Shown here: piece after piece, positions 33,744 through 42,778 of the stretch
How positions within the stretch are numbered: the stretch's first letter is position 1
Layout of the letters: each line of letters starts with the position of its first letter
NCBI GenBank assembly: GCA_902470925.1
Contig: CABRIF010000007.1
Coordinates: 1-42,778 of the forward strand
From: an uncultured Collinsella sp.
GTDB taxonomy: Bacteria > Actinomycetota > Coriobacteriia > Coriobacteriales > Coriobacteriaceae
Length of the DNA stretch: 42,778 nt
Reading direction: 5' to 3'
Translations under genes and position numbers: made by a program
Notes under the pieces: generated by a model
The model's database searches: none
The model's input: the letters and a program-made list of their open reading frames with translations, nothing else
What the model was told of the DNA's origin: nothing

Positions 33744-35255
33744 CTAGCACGCCCTTCGGTACGCTCGTTTCCTGCTGCTCGCCGGCGCAGTGGGGACAAC
33801 CTCTCCAGCGGCAATGAGCTTTCGCAGGCGGTTGCGCACCTGGTTTTTATTGAGACCGGTTTGCTCCTGCAGTTCGCTGACATTCATCTCGCCGTATTTG
33901 GCAAGCACGTCGGAAACCGCTTGCTCTCCAACACGGGCCCGCTTCTTCGCAGCATCATCTTCTACGCCGCGCTTGTCATCAAGGGTGCCGGGATCCTCGC
34001 TCGGTCTGAACAAAATGACGCCAAACTGGTCGATACCGGGGCAGAACAGCGGCTCCTTGAGCCCCCGCGCCCGACATGCCTGGATCATCATGGGGATGCC
34101 CGATCCATTGCCTTCGGCCGGCGAGCCGGCTTCCAGCGGAAGAGGAACGAGCGCCATGAGCCGCATGAGCGTGCTGTTGCGGCAGCACGATATGCCGCTT
34201 GTGAGCGACTGTCTGCGCATGCTCCCGTACAGCCCGCCCGGGTTCCTAATTTCAATGCGGTCGGCAAAAACGTCGACGCTGACCGCCTGCCCGTCAAAGC
34301 GCGGGTTGTAATCGCGGTGGATGAGGGCGTTGGTGACCGCCTCGCGCAGAACTTCTTCGGGAATTTCAAGTTCGTCGACGCGACCGATGCCCACCACAAT
34401 GGATCTTGTCTTGAGGTTGCGCTTGATTGTCCTCACGGCGTCGGCAATCATCTCGCCGATGGTGCCCTCGCAAAGCGAGCGGTCTTCAAAGCGGATGGGC
34501 CCCGCGCCGCCTTTGCTTGTGCCGGGGTGGACAGCAACGTCGACCATCAGGCGCGGGAAAAACTGCTGCGGGTACGTTCCTGCCGCCAGAAGTCCCGCGC
34601 GAGTGACGTTGCCATTGCTATCAATGAAGTTGAGTCGCTTCATTTTATCGAGACGCGTGTTCGTCCCCATGAGGGCCCGAGGGGTCTGCATGAGCGCCCG
34701 TTCAAAGGTTGATGCGAGGAGCGATTCGTCGAGATCATCGATGCGGGCATCGAGCACCGGCGTTCTATCGTAGCTTTCGAATAGCGCCGCCGAGGAAAGG
34801 GAGAGGGTCTCGCTTGCGCTGAGCACGATGTCCTGGTCGTCGCAGCGCTTGTAGCTCCCTGCCTGCACGCCTCTGCTCTTGATGTAACAAGGCTTGGAGC
34901 TCGCGGGGAGCTCTTCGAGAGATATTGCGAGGAGCGTTGAGCCGTTATATGCAACGCGATCGATGTCGTATTGGGGCGGGTTGGCCACCTTGCCGTCGCC
35001 GTTGCGGTCGTTGATGCCGGCGATAAACTGATCGCATACGCGCTCAATGGCGAAATCCTCGACGGGGATGAATCCGCACCGTTCGCTTAAACCCAGGATG
35101 ATGAGTCCGCCATGCGTGTTCGCAAATGCGCTGACGGTCTCCCAGATGTCTTTTGAGAGGGAAGATTGGCACTCCTTGACCTCGACGCTTGCGTCGTCGG
35201 TCCCCTGCATGCGAAGACGGTCAATGATAGAGCTGATGCGTTCCTCGGATATCAT
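33744..35255 (-). CDS. Schlafen/AlbA_2-domain ATP-binding regulator-like protein
   Basis: A 503-residue protein. The N-terminal AlbA_2 (Schlafen-type) domain (about 1-130) has VEVKECQ and FANTHGGLIILGL. A middle region has the GHKL-like ATPase signature IPEEVLREAVTNALIHRDY with DRIEIRNPGGLYG. The C-terminal winged helix (about 440-490) is VSDVLAKYGEMNVSELQEQTGLNKNQVRNRLRKL. Such proteins are common in mobile and defence regions and are thought to regulate transcription. The ATG at 35255 is preferred for GAGGAGG 7 bases upstream; the longer frame to 35360 passes through the 20-bp repeat array. Confidence 0.86.
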   Translation of the reverse strand: MISEERISSIIDRLRMQGTDDASVEVKECQSSLSKDIWETVSAFANTHGGLIILGLSERCGFIPVEDFAIERVCDQFIAGINDRNGDGKVANPPQYDIDRVAYNGSTLLAISLEELPASSKPCYIKSRGVQAGSYKRCDDQDIVLSASETLSLSSAALFESYDRTPVLDARIDDLDESLLASTFERALMQTPRALMGTNTRLDKMKRLNFIDSNGNVTRAGLLAAGTYPQQFFPRLMVDVAVHPGTSKGGAGPIRFEDRSLCEGTIGEMIADAVRTIKRNLKTRSIVVGIGRVDELEIPEEVLREAVTNALIHRDYNPRFDGQAVSVDVFADRIEIRNPGGLYGSMRRQSLTSGISCCRNSTLMRLMALVPLPLEAGSPAEGNGSGIPMMIQACRARGLKEPLFCPGIDQFGVILFRPSEDPGTLDDKRGVEDDAAKKRARVGEQAVSDVLAKYGEMNVSELQEQTGLNKNQVRNRLRKLIAAGEVVPTAPASSRKRAYRRAC

Positions 35256-35309
35256 GCCTGCCTCCTCAGTTGCGTCGTCAGTTACAGTATACGTGTTCAT
35301 GATCAATTG

Positions 35310-35369
35310 TAACTGAGCAATATAACTGATAACTGAATGATGTAACTGATACCTGAGCAATGTAACTGA
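35310..35369 (-). promoter_or_regulatory. tandem 3 x 20-bp operator array of the Schlafen gene
   Basis: Three contiguous 20-bp units of the form TAACTGA-N6-TAACTGA occupy 35310-35329, 35330-35349 and 35350-35369. Only one core deviates (TACCTGA at 35350). The exact 20-bp period puts equivalent bases two helical turns apart, and it lies 55-115 bases upstream of the start at 35255. Confidence 0.75.
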
Positions 35370-35502
35370 TGACGGGAAAACGCACTCGATGCTGTCTGGG
35401 GCAAAACGGAGTGGTCGGTGGCATCTGTCCTACCTTTGCAGCGTCGCAAGGGAGCCGGAGCTCCTCTCGGCAGCGCGTCGGCCCCTCCGGCGCAATATAA
35501 AA

Positions 35503-35537
35503 AATATTTCTGATATCTTTAATATTTCCGATATCTT
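35503..35537 (+). repeat. tandem 2 x 18-bp repeat upstream of ATPase 2
   Basis: AATATTTCTGATATCTT (35503-35519) and AATATTTCCGATATCTT (35521-35537) differ at one base and are one base apart. Both contain palindromic GATATC and AATATT. The second copy overlaps the -35 box of the ATPase promoter. Confidence 0.8.
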
Positions 35538-35565
35538 GAACGTTCTCGCAGGTATAAGCTATAAA
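35536..35565 (+). promoter_or_regulatory. promoter of ATPase 2
   Basis: TTGAAC (35536-35541), an 18-base spacer and TATAAA (35560-35565), about 30 bases before the start codon. The adjacent direct repeat overlaps the -35 element, as expected for repression. Confidence 0.6.
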
Positions 35566-35596
35566 AGATCGAGTTCACAGAAGAGGTGCAATCAAG

Positions 35597-36718
35597 ATGA
35601 CGCATGTCAATCCGTTTAAACCGTCCGCCGGTGTTGAACCTCCGGTTCTTATTGGTCGCAATGACGTTCTATATGATTTCGAGGAATCGCTCATCAGCGG
35701 GGTCGGCGCGCCCGGCCGCCTCATGCGCATCACAGGTCCGCGGGGATCGGGGAAGACCGTGCTCCTCAACGAGCTCGGGGACGTTGCGCGCAAGCACGGT
35801 TGGCGCGTTGTCGACGAGACTGTTCAGCCGAACTGGGTCGAAAGCTTGTGTCGTCGCCTGGTCGTCAACGGCGAGCTCGATCTTGCTGCCGAGCTCGACT
35901 TGGGCTTCGTGCGCGCGTCCGCAAAAAAGGTGGCTGCGGAAGAGGCGCTCGATATACGCGAGAGCCTGGATATCGTTGCGTCCAAGCTGACTCATGCCGG
36001 AAAGGGTCTCCTGGTCACCGTCGATGAGGCGCAGAATGCAAGCCTGGAGGACATCACACGAATCGCAGCGGCGGTTCAGCATCTCATGCGCGAGAAGAAG
36101 AACATTGCGTTCGCGTTCGCCGGAATCACCTCTGGCGTGAACAGTCTCTTGTCGGAAGACGGTCCGACGTTTCTTCGCCGCGCCTATCACGAAGAGCTCG
36201 ACGCGCTGCCCTTGGACGAGGTGGCCCTGTCCCTGGCGGAAACCATCCGAAGAAGCGGGTTCGAGATGGCTGATGACCTGGTGAGGACCGCTTCTGACGC
36301 AACTGGGGGCTACGCCTACCTCGTTCAGCTTGTTGGGTATCACATTTGGCGCGCCGCAAAGATGCGTGGCGGCGAAGCGGTGGTGGACGAGGAAGATGTG
36401 GCCGTCGGTGTTGCCCGCGCAAAGGCGGATTATGAGCGCTCCGTGATCGAGACTGCGATTGCGGGGATTTCCCTGAGGGCGATGCAGTATCTGCTTGCGA
36501 TGGCAGAGGACGACGCGGTGTCCTCGACCGCCGAGCTTGCCGGTCGCCTGGGCATCGCGGCGAGTTCGTTGAGCAGCGTGCGCCTGCAGCTGATCGAGCG
36601 GCAGGTCATTGAGCCGACGGCGTATGGGTTTGTGGCTTTCTCGATGCCGTACACCGCCGATTATCTGCGCCGCAACCGCGCGCAGCTGCTCGCCAGATAC
36701 GGCATCGAGGAGGGATAG
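35597..36718 (+). CDS. AAA+ ATPase with C-terminal winged helix (paralogue 2 of 3)
   Basis: A 373-residue paralogue of the proteins at 5914 and 37715. It has NPFKPSAGVEPPVLIGR (5-21), Walker A GPRGSGKT (47-54), Walker B LLVTVDEAQ, FAGITSG in the sensor region and FLRRAYHEEL. The C-terminal winged helix is ELAGRLGIAASSLSSVRLQLIERQVI. The region around GGYAYLVQLVGYHIW matches the paralogues closely. AGAGGTG lies 9 bases upstream of the ATG. Its promoter carries a private tandem repeat, different in sequence from those of the paralogues. Function unknown. Confidence 0.84.
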   Translation: MTHVNPFKPSAGVEPPVLIGRNDVLYDFEESLISGVGAPGRLMRITGPRGSGKTVLLNELGDVARKHGWRVVDETVQPNWVESLCRRLVVNGELDLAAELDLGFVRASAKKVAAEEALDIRESLDIVASKLTHAGKGLLVTVDEAQNASLEDITRIAAAVQHLMREKKNIAFAFAGITSGVNSLLSEDGPTFLRRAYHEELDALPLDEVALSLAETIRRSGFEMADDLVRTASDATGGYAYLVQLVGYHIWRAAKMRGGEAVVDEEDVAVGVARAKADYERSVIETAIAGISLRAMQYLLAMAEDDAVSSTAELAGRLGIAASSLSSVRLQLIERQVIEPTAYGFVAFSMPYTADYLRRNRAQLLARYGIEEG

Positions 36719-36819
36719 CGTCGAGGGCGGTGCCACAGGTGCATCCCCTACGAGATGACCGGCGTGCCCCTGGGGCAGGAGTGGCCAACAACAGCTTTAC
36801 GCCGATACGCCGATATGAA

Positions 36820-36859
36820 ATGCTGCAAAAGTCACAAACTAATGATACTATTGCAGCAT
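36820..36859 (+). promoter_or_regulatory. inverted repeat and extended -10 box at the AbiEi start
   Basis: ATGCTGCAA (36820-36828) and TTGCAGCAT (36851-36859) are perfect inverted 9-mers spanning the promoter and the start codon. Between them an extended -10 box TGA-TACTAT ends at 36851, seven bases before the ATG, and no ribosome-binding site is present. This fits leaderless transcription and self-repression by the antitoxin. Confidence 0.6.
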
Positions 36860-37490
36860 GAAAGCATTGGAAGCCATACAAGCCGTCAACGACCTCGCTG
36901 CCTTCCAGCAGGGGCTGTTCACTGCCGCCCAGGCGCAGGCCGCCGGCGTCGGGCGCATGTCGCTGGTCAGGCTCGCCGACCGAGGGCAGATCGAGCGCGT
37001 GGGGCACGGCGTCTACCGCGCGGGAGGGGCCCCGTCCATCAGGTGCGAGGACGTCCTCGCAGCGTGGATGGGGCTGGAGCCTGCCGTCCCCTCCTACCAG
37101 CGCGACAAGGGGCCCGGCGGCTTCACGGCGTCGCTCAACACGGCGGCGTGGCTGCTTGGCCTTGGCGAGCTCAACCCCTCCCCGATAACTTTCTCGTACC
37201 TGGTCAGGAGGCAGACCCGAAAGCAGGGGCTCGTCTTCATCAAGAGGGAGCTTGCGGCTGAGGACATCGTGTCGGTTGAGGGCATCCCCGTCACTGCGGC
37301 GCCCAGGACCGTACTCGATCTCGTCGACTTCGGCGAGGACCTGAGCCTAGTGGCGAACGTGCTGAACGATGCGGTGGGCGCCGGGCTCATCGAGGAGGGT
37401 TTGGATATCGCGAGAGAGGTCGATGCGCGCGCCGAGAAACGCGGGTTCGAGCGGAGCTTCCCCCTCTACGACTACCTCAGGAGGCAATGA
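36858..37490 (+). CDS. AbiEi-type antitoxin (type IV toxin-antitoxin), orphan
   Basis: A 210-residue protein. The N-terminal winged HTH resembles the AbiEi_4 antitoxin domain: FQQGLFTAAQAQAAGVGRMSLVRLADRGQIERVGHGVYR. The C-terminal part (VPVTAAPRTVLDLVDFGEDL) matches AbiEi antitoxins. Partner AbiEii toxins are nucleotidyltransferases. No full toxin follows; only a 40-codon frame starts within its stop codon (ATGA). It is transcribed from a probable leaderless promoter bearing an inverted repeat. It lies between ATPases 2 and 3. Confidence 0.85.
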   Translation: MKALEAIQAVNDLAAFQQGLFTAAQAQAAGVGRMSLVRLADRGQIERVGHGVYRAGGAPSIRCEDVLAAWMGLEPAVPSYQRDKGPGGFTASLNTAAWLLGLGELNPSPITFSYLVRRQTRKQGLVFIKRELAAEDIVSVEGIPVTAAPRTVLDLVDFGEDLSLVANVLNDAVGAGLIEEGLDIAREVDARAEKRGFERSFPLYDYLRRQ

Positions 37491-37609
37491 TGGGCGGCTT
37501 TTACGAGACTCCCCAGGCGTCCGCGCTGACATCTGCTTTCTTCAACCCGGCACTGGCGGCTCGTGTCGACAACCTGGTATGGGATCCAAGGTCGTTGACA
37601 TGGCGCTAA
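37487..37609 (+). pseudogene. probable stump of an AbiEii toxin gene
   Basis: A 40-codon frame coupled to the antitoxin stop (ATGATG). It begins MMGGFYETPQAS, like the first residues of AbiEii toxins that pair with this antitoxin type, and ends FFNPALAARVDNLVWDPRSL-TWR, which looks like a toxin C-terminus. The middle (about 250 residues in relatives) is missing, suggesting an in-frame internal deletion. The family match is from memory of short motifs and is tentative. Confidence 0.4.
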
Positions 37610-37637
37610 AGGACCGAAGCCTGCAACGACGCGTCTG

Positions 37638-37694
37638 TTCAACTTGTTAAACTTTGCTCAATTTGTTAAACTTTGTTCAACTTGTTAAACTTCC
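37638..37694 (+). repeat. tandem 3 x 19-bp repeat upstream of ATPase 3
   Basis: Three contiguous units: TTCAACTTGTTAAACTTTG (37638-37656), CTCAATTTGTTAAACTTTG (37657-37675) and TTCAACTTGTTAAACTTCC (37676-37694). They lie 20 bases before the start codon and overlap the only plausible promoter (TTGTTA near 37663, TAAACT near 37686). Confidence 0.85.
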
Positions 37695-37714
37695 CATCGA
37701 GGGAGGATTTCCCT

Positions 37715-38803
37715 ATGCGGCGCATCAATCCGTTCAAACCTACGGCGGGCATGAATCCGCCAGAACTCATTGGCCGTGACGAGGCGCTCGACGATTTTGC
37801 CGAGGCGCTCGAGAACGGTCCCGGGGCGCCCGATCGCCTTATGCGCATCTCCGGTGTTCGCGGCACGGGGAAAACCGTGTTGCTCAATGCGCTGGGAGAC
37901 CTTGCGCGCAAGCAAGGCTTTCAGGTGGTTGACGTGGCGTCGAACCCAGGGTTTTGCGACCGCATCCTCAGTGCGCTCAGGCGTCAAACGGAGTTGCGGA
38001 AGCTCTCGCTCGCTCCGTCCGTCATGGGTCTGAGCATCGGTTCGGTCGAGCTAGCGCGCTCAGCGACGCAGCTCGGTGAGGCCATGTATGGAGCCTCGCG
38101 CAACGGCGGCTTGCTCATCACGTTGGATGAGATTCAGGACGCATCGACTGATGAGATGCGCGAGCTGGGCAATGAGATACAGCTGCTCATCCGCCAAGGT
38201 GCTAATGTCGCCTTCGCGTTTGCAGGGCTTCCCGCGTCGATTGACGGGGTGGTGGTTGACGAGACGCTAACGTTCCTGCAGCGGGCGCGTCACATTGAGC
38301 TTACGCGCTTGGAGTACCTTGAGGTGGGGGAGTCGATCGAGGACACGATGGCGCGATCGGGCCGCAACATCGGATCTGAGGCCGCTGAGATGCTTACGCA
38401 TGCTGCTTCCGGTTACCCGTTCATGGTGCAGCTGGTGGGTTACTACGCGTGGCAAGCCGCCGCGCGCCGCAGCGCTGCGGAGGTTTCGGTGGATGATGCG
38501 CAGCGAGGAATCGAGAAAGCTCGGGCGAACTTCGACAGCATGGTCATCGCCCCAGCGTTGCGTCGTGTTTCGGAGCGTCAACGCGCCTATCTTGAAGCGC
38601 TGGCAGCGTGCGGGCAGGGCCCGATTGCAACGGGCGTTGTTGCGAAGAAGATGGGCACCGATTCGCGAGCGGTGGGCTCCTATCGCAAGCGGCTGCTAGA
38701 TGCGGGCCTGATTGAGTCTCCGCGCTACGGGTTTGTCGATTTCGCCATCCCCTATATGCGCGAGCACCTTTTGGCGAACGGCGCTCCTGACGCGGAATCG
38801 TAG
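37715..38803 (+). CDS. AAA+ ATPase with C-terminal winged helix (paralogue 3 of 3)
   Basis: A 362-residue paralogue. It has NPFKPTAGMNPPELIGR (5-21), Walker A GVRGTGKT (47-54), Walker B LLITLDEIQ, FAGLPAS and FLQRARHIEL, then GYPFMVQLVGYYAW and a C-terminal winged helix (VAKKMGTDSRAVGSYRKRLLDAGLI). The ATG at 37715 has GGGAGGA 8 bases upstream; the frame upstream of it crosses the repeat array. It follows the AbiEi antitoxin and its stump. Function unknown. Confidence 0.84.
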   Translation: MRRINPFKPTAGMNPPELIGRDEALDDFAEALENGPGAPDRLMRISGVRGTGKTVLLNALGDLARKQGFQVVDVASNPGFCDRILSALRRQTELRKLSLAPSVMGLSIGSVELARSATQLGEAMYGASRNGGLLITLDEIQDASTDEMRELGNEIQLLIRQGANVAFAFAGLPASIDGVVVDETLTFLQRARHIELTRLEYLEVGESIEDTMARSGRNIGSEAAEMLTHAASGYPFMVQLVGYYAWQAAARRSAAEVSVDDAQRGIEKARANFDSMVIAPALRRVSERQRAYLEALAACGQGPIATGVVAKKMGTDSRAVGSYRKRLLDAGLIESPRYGFVDFAIPYMREHLLANGAPDAES

Positions 38804-38977
38804 CCGTGTGGCGCTGCGTGCGCGGCGCCCTGTTCGCGCGCGTCGGCAACGCGTGCCGCTGGTGCGGCTTCATGTCGCGTGCGCACGTGTGTGGCCTCTG
38901 GTGGTACGATGCCGCTCAGCGGGCCGTGCTCGGGATGCCCGAGGGCGCTGCTCGAGGAAACGTGACGGAGGTATGCG

Positions 38978-39226
38978 GTGCAGTCGCATAACTATCAGTT
39001 TTTCAATCACACGGCATGCGAGTTCTATCCGTGCCACGACATGCCGGCCGACGAGCTGAACTGCCTGTTCTGCTTCTGCCCGCTCTACCGCCTGGGCGAG
39101 AGGTGCGGGGGCAACCCGACGTTCATCGAGGGGGCGGACGGCGCGCGCATCAAGGATTGCAGCGCCTGCACCCTGCCGCATCGTCGCGAGAACTACGACT
39201 ACATCATGGAGCGCCTGTCATCGTAA
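38978..39226 (+). CDS. cysteine-rich small-domain protein
   Basis: An 82-residue protein matching the 'cysteine-rich small domain' family. It has Cys14 and Cys19 (CEFYPCH), Cys29, 32 and 34 (NCLFCFCPLY), Cys43 (RCGGN), and Cys61 and 64 (KDCSACTLPH), with the family ending ENYDYI. Eight cysteines imply metal or Fe-S binding. The start is GTG with GGAGGT 5 bases upstream. Function unknown; it is often found in anaerobes. Confidence 0.9.
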   Translation: MQSHNYQFFNHTACEFYPCHDMPADELNCLFCFCPLYRLGERCGGNPTFIEGADGARIKDCSACTLPHRRENYDYIMERLSS

Positions 39227-39608
39227 GGGGCTTGCCGCTGGGGGGTGGGCCGACGTCGCGCGACGCGAGGCGGTGCGTTCTGGGCGGCGGATGCTGGGTG
39301 GCGCAGGGCAGCGGACGTTGGTCGACGGACCCCGGCGGTATGGCCCGGCGCGTTCGTTGCCGCAGTGGTTGGACCCATCGCGGCCCCGTGCGCTCCTGTT
39401 GATGCGGCGTTGCGGGCATGAAGTGGCGGAGTGCCCGGATGTCGCGCGGCACCGTGCTGCGGACGTGTGGCAACGGGCGTGAACGTTATGCGGTGCCTGG
39501 TGCCATGTTGCGAATGCGCAGATGGGCCGGTGCTGGATGCGGTGCGGTGCCATATGCAGGGCTCGCCAGCGCGCGTCGTCTCGGCCGATGCATCGCCGCT
39601 ACCTCATC

Positions 39609-39654
39609 AAGACTTAGAAAACCTTATACATGAAGACTTAGATTCTGGTATAAA
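39609..39654 (+). promoter_or_regulatory. clpB promoter with direct repeats
   Basis: AAGACTTAGA occurs at 39609-39618 and 39633-39642, 24 bases apart. An extended -10 box TG-G-TATAAA lies at 39646-39654; no good -35 box is visible. The repeats could be the site of a heat-shock regulator. Confidence 0.5.
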
Positions 39655-39675
39655 GCGCAGGCCTTCGGGCACAAT

Positions 39676-39757
39676 ACCTCTCGATAGAACCAGGTGCCGC
39701 CCCGTAGGGAGGCCACGCGTGCAGGGCGCAGGTCCCTGCACGCGCCGTAGGAGAGGT
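39676..39757 (+). promoter_or_regulatory. possible heat-responsive leader of clpB
   Basis: ACCTCTC (39676-39682) is exactly complementary to the ribosome-binding site GAGAGGT (39751-39757). Between them lies a perfect 10-bp hairpin, GCGTGCAGGG (39717-39726) with CCCTGCACGC (39734-39743). Pairing of the two ends would hide the ribosome-binding site, as in an RNA thermometer. A 7-bp match may be chance. Confidence 0.35.
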
Positions 39758-39765
39758 GATTCCAC

Positions 39766-42336
<2,571 letters not shown>

Positions 42337-42360
42337 CCCGCAATCTGGGTACCCCAGTTT

Positions 42361-42684
42361 GGGGACGGGGTCGTTTCGTTTGCTCGCAGTTTGGGGACGG
42401 GGTCGATCCGTACGCGAATCGACCCCGTCCTTCTGTCATGTTCGCATGGGGCGTCCCTGTTCCTCTCTGTTCACGCAACGAGAGGTCAGTCAAAAATAGG
42501 CACCTCATCTTGTCGCGTCGGCCTCGTTTCCTGCTGCGCGCTCCGGTCGCGTCTCCCATCCAATCTGGGGGCGGGGGTTGGGCTCCGCCCCTCATCGCGT
42601 CAGCCCCATCCAATTTGGGGACGGGGTCATTTCGTTTACGAATCTTCCCTGCTTTTCAGTTGCGTCCAAATCAACCCCGTCCCC
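42361..42684 (+). repeat. cluster of GGGGACGGGGTC repeats downstream of clpB
   Basis: Forward copies lie at 42361-42372, 42393-42404 and 42617-42628, typically in the context AATTTGGGGACGGGGTC-(G/A)TTTCGTTT. A decayed copy lies near 42575, and inverted copies at 42421-42430 and 42674-42684. The second forward copy and the first inverted one form a hairpin (GGACGGGGTCGAT / ATCGACCCCGTCC) that may act as the clpB terminator. The whole 42337-42734 interval is otherwise empty. Confidence 0.8.
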
Positions 42685-42734
42685 AGCCGCGGTCCGTGAA
42701 TCTGCCCCGTTTGTTCAGTCGCGCAGTATTAAAC

Positions 42735-42778
42735 CTGTCTCTTATACACATCTGACGCTGCCGACGATACTCCTTGTG
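42735..42778. other. Illumina Nextera adapter read-through (assembly artefact)
   Basis: Starts CTGTCTCTTATACACATCT (the Tn5 mosaic end, 42735-42753) and continues GACGCTGCCGACGA (42754-42767), the reverse complement of the Nextera read-1 adapter. TACTCCTT (42768-42775) equals the reverse complement of the Nextera i5 index N507/S507, and the last GTG begins the P5 primer. This is not genomic DNA. Confidence 0.98.

Larger units (their letters stand above)
35256..35596. other. divergent repeat-rich region, Schlafen gene / ATPase 2
   Basis: The interval carries the 3 x 20-bp array (35310-35369), inverted copies of its core near the Schlafen start (TCAGTTG 35266-35272, TCAGTTA 35278-35284), the 2 x 18-bp array (35503-35537) and a promoter (35536-35565). 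Confidence 0.7.
39227..39765. other. clpB upstream region
   Basis: The left 370 bases are GC-rich with no supported gene. The right part contains the AAGACTTAGA direct repeats and promoter (39609-39654) and a structured clpB leader (39661-39765). No CIRCE or HAIR consensus was seen. Confidence 0.5.

Noticed and set aside
35310..37694. Tandem repeats considered as a CRISPR array
   Set aside because: Units are contiguous 18-20 bp with no unique spacers and no cas genes nearby.
42735..42753. Tn5/IS50-type mosaic end suggesting a natural transposon
   Set aside because: It continues into the Nextera adapter, a known i5 index and P5, so it is library sequence.

Overview
The window is a GC-rich bacterial chromosome segment. 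Its gene content points to a gut actinobacterium of the class Coriobacteriia, most likely Collinsella or a close relative. The evidence is a giant fused 2-hydroxyacyl-CoA dehydratase activase-type protein, a small eight-cysteine protein, several PTS loci, an actinobacterial-style ClpB and three paralogous AAA+ ATPases. This placement is an inference from gene families; no rRNA or tRNA gene was found. The right end (42735-42778) is Illumina Nextera adapter, so the window ends at a contig edge.

Layout: (1) 0.1-5.8 kb holds a YgbA-like protein swollen by a repeat-bearing insertion, an orphan OmpR-type response regulator, a CsbD-like stress protein, a LysR regulator divergent from a ZIP metal transporter, and a HAD phosphatase. 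(2) 5.9-12.8 kb holds AAA+ ATPase no. 1 and a TetR-type regulator in operon with the 1593-residue activase-like protein. (3) 13.3-19.7 kb is a sugar cassette: a DeoR regulator divergent from an ascorbate-type PTS (IIA, IIC, IIB) and a split transketolase. It is bracketed by two direct copies of a dispersed repeat with 28-bp perfect inverted arms. (4) 20.0-29.3 kb looks like an envelope-surveillance cluster: an HTH protein, a membrane Ser/Thr kinase, an SPFH/SHOCT protein, a PH-like/zinc-ribbon protein, a two-repeat membrane-anchored protein, two DUF4230-like proteins and an EcsC-like/SHOCT protein. The kinase gene and the divergent SPFH-side promoter region share a near-identical palindrome. 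(5) 29.3-33.6 kb has a GntR regulator divergent from a SIS-domain enzyme and a mannose-family PTS (IIB, IIC, IID; no IIA). (6) 33.7-38.8 kb is an accessory stretch with a Schlafen/AlbA_2 protein, AAA+ ATPases no. 2 and 3, and an orphan AbiEi-type antitoxin followed by what looks like the stump of its toxin gene. (7) 39.0-42.3 kb has the eight-cysteine protein and ClpB, followed by GGGGACGGGGTC repeats and the adapter.

The most striking structure is that the upstream regions of the Schlafen gene and of ATPases 2 and 3 each carry a private tandem array: 3 x 20 bp, 2 x 18 bp and 3 x 19 bp. Each array has a different sequence. ATPase 1 has a looser GGGAAA cluster. The arrays have the geometry of cooperative operators or iterons, and all three ATPases and the Schlafen protein end in a probable winged helix. 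A self-specific, autoregulated ATPase family is therefore the best candidate here for an undescribed system.
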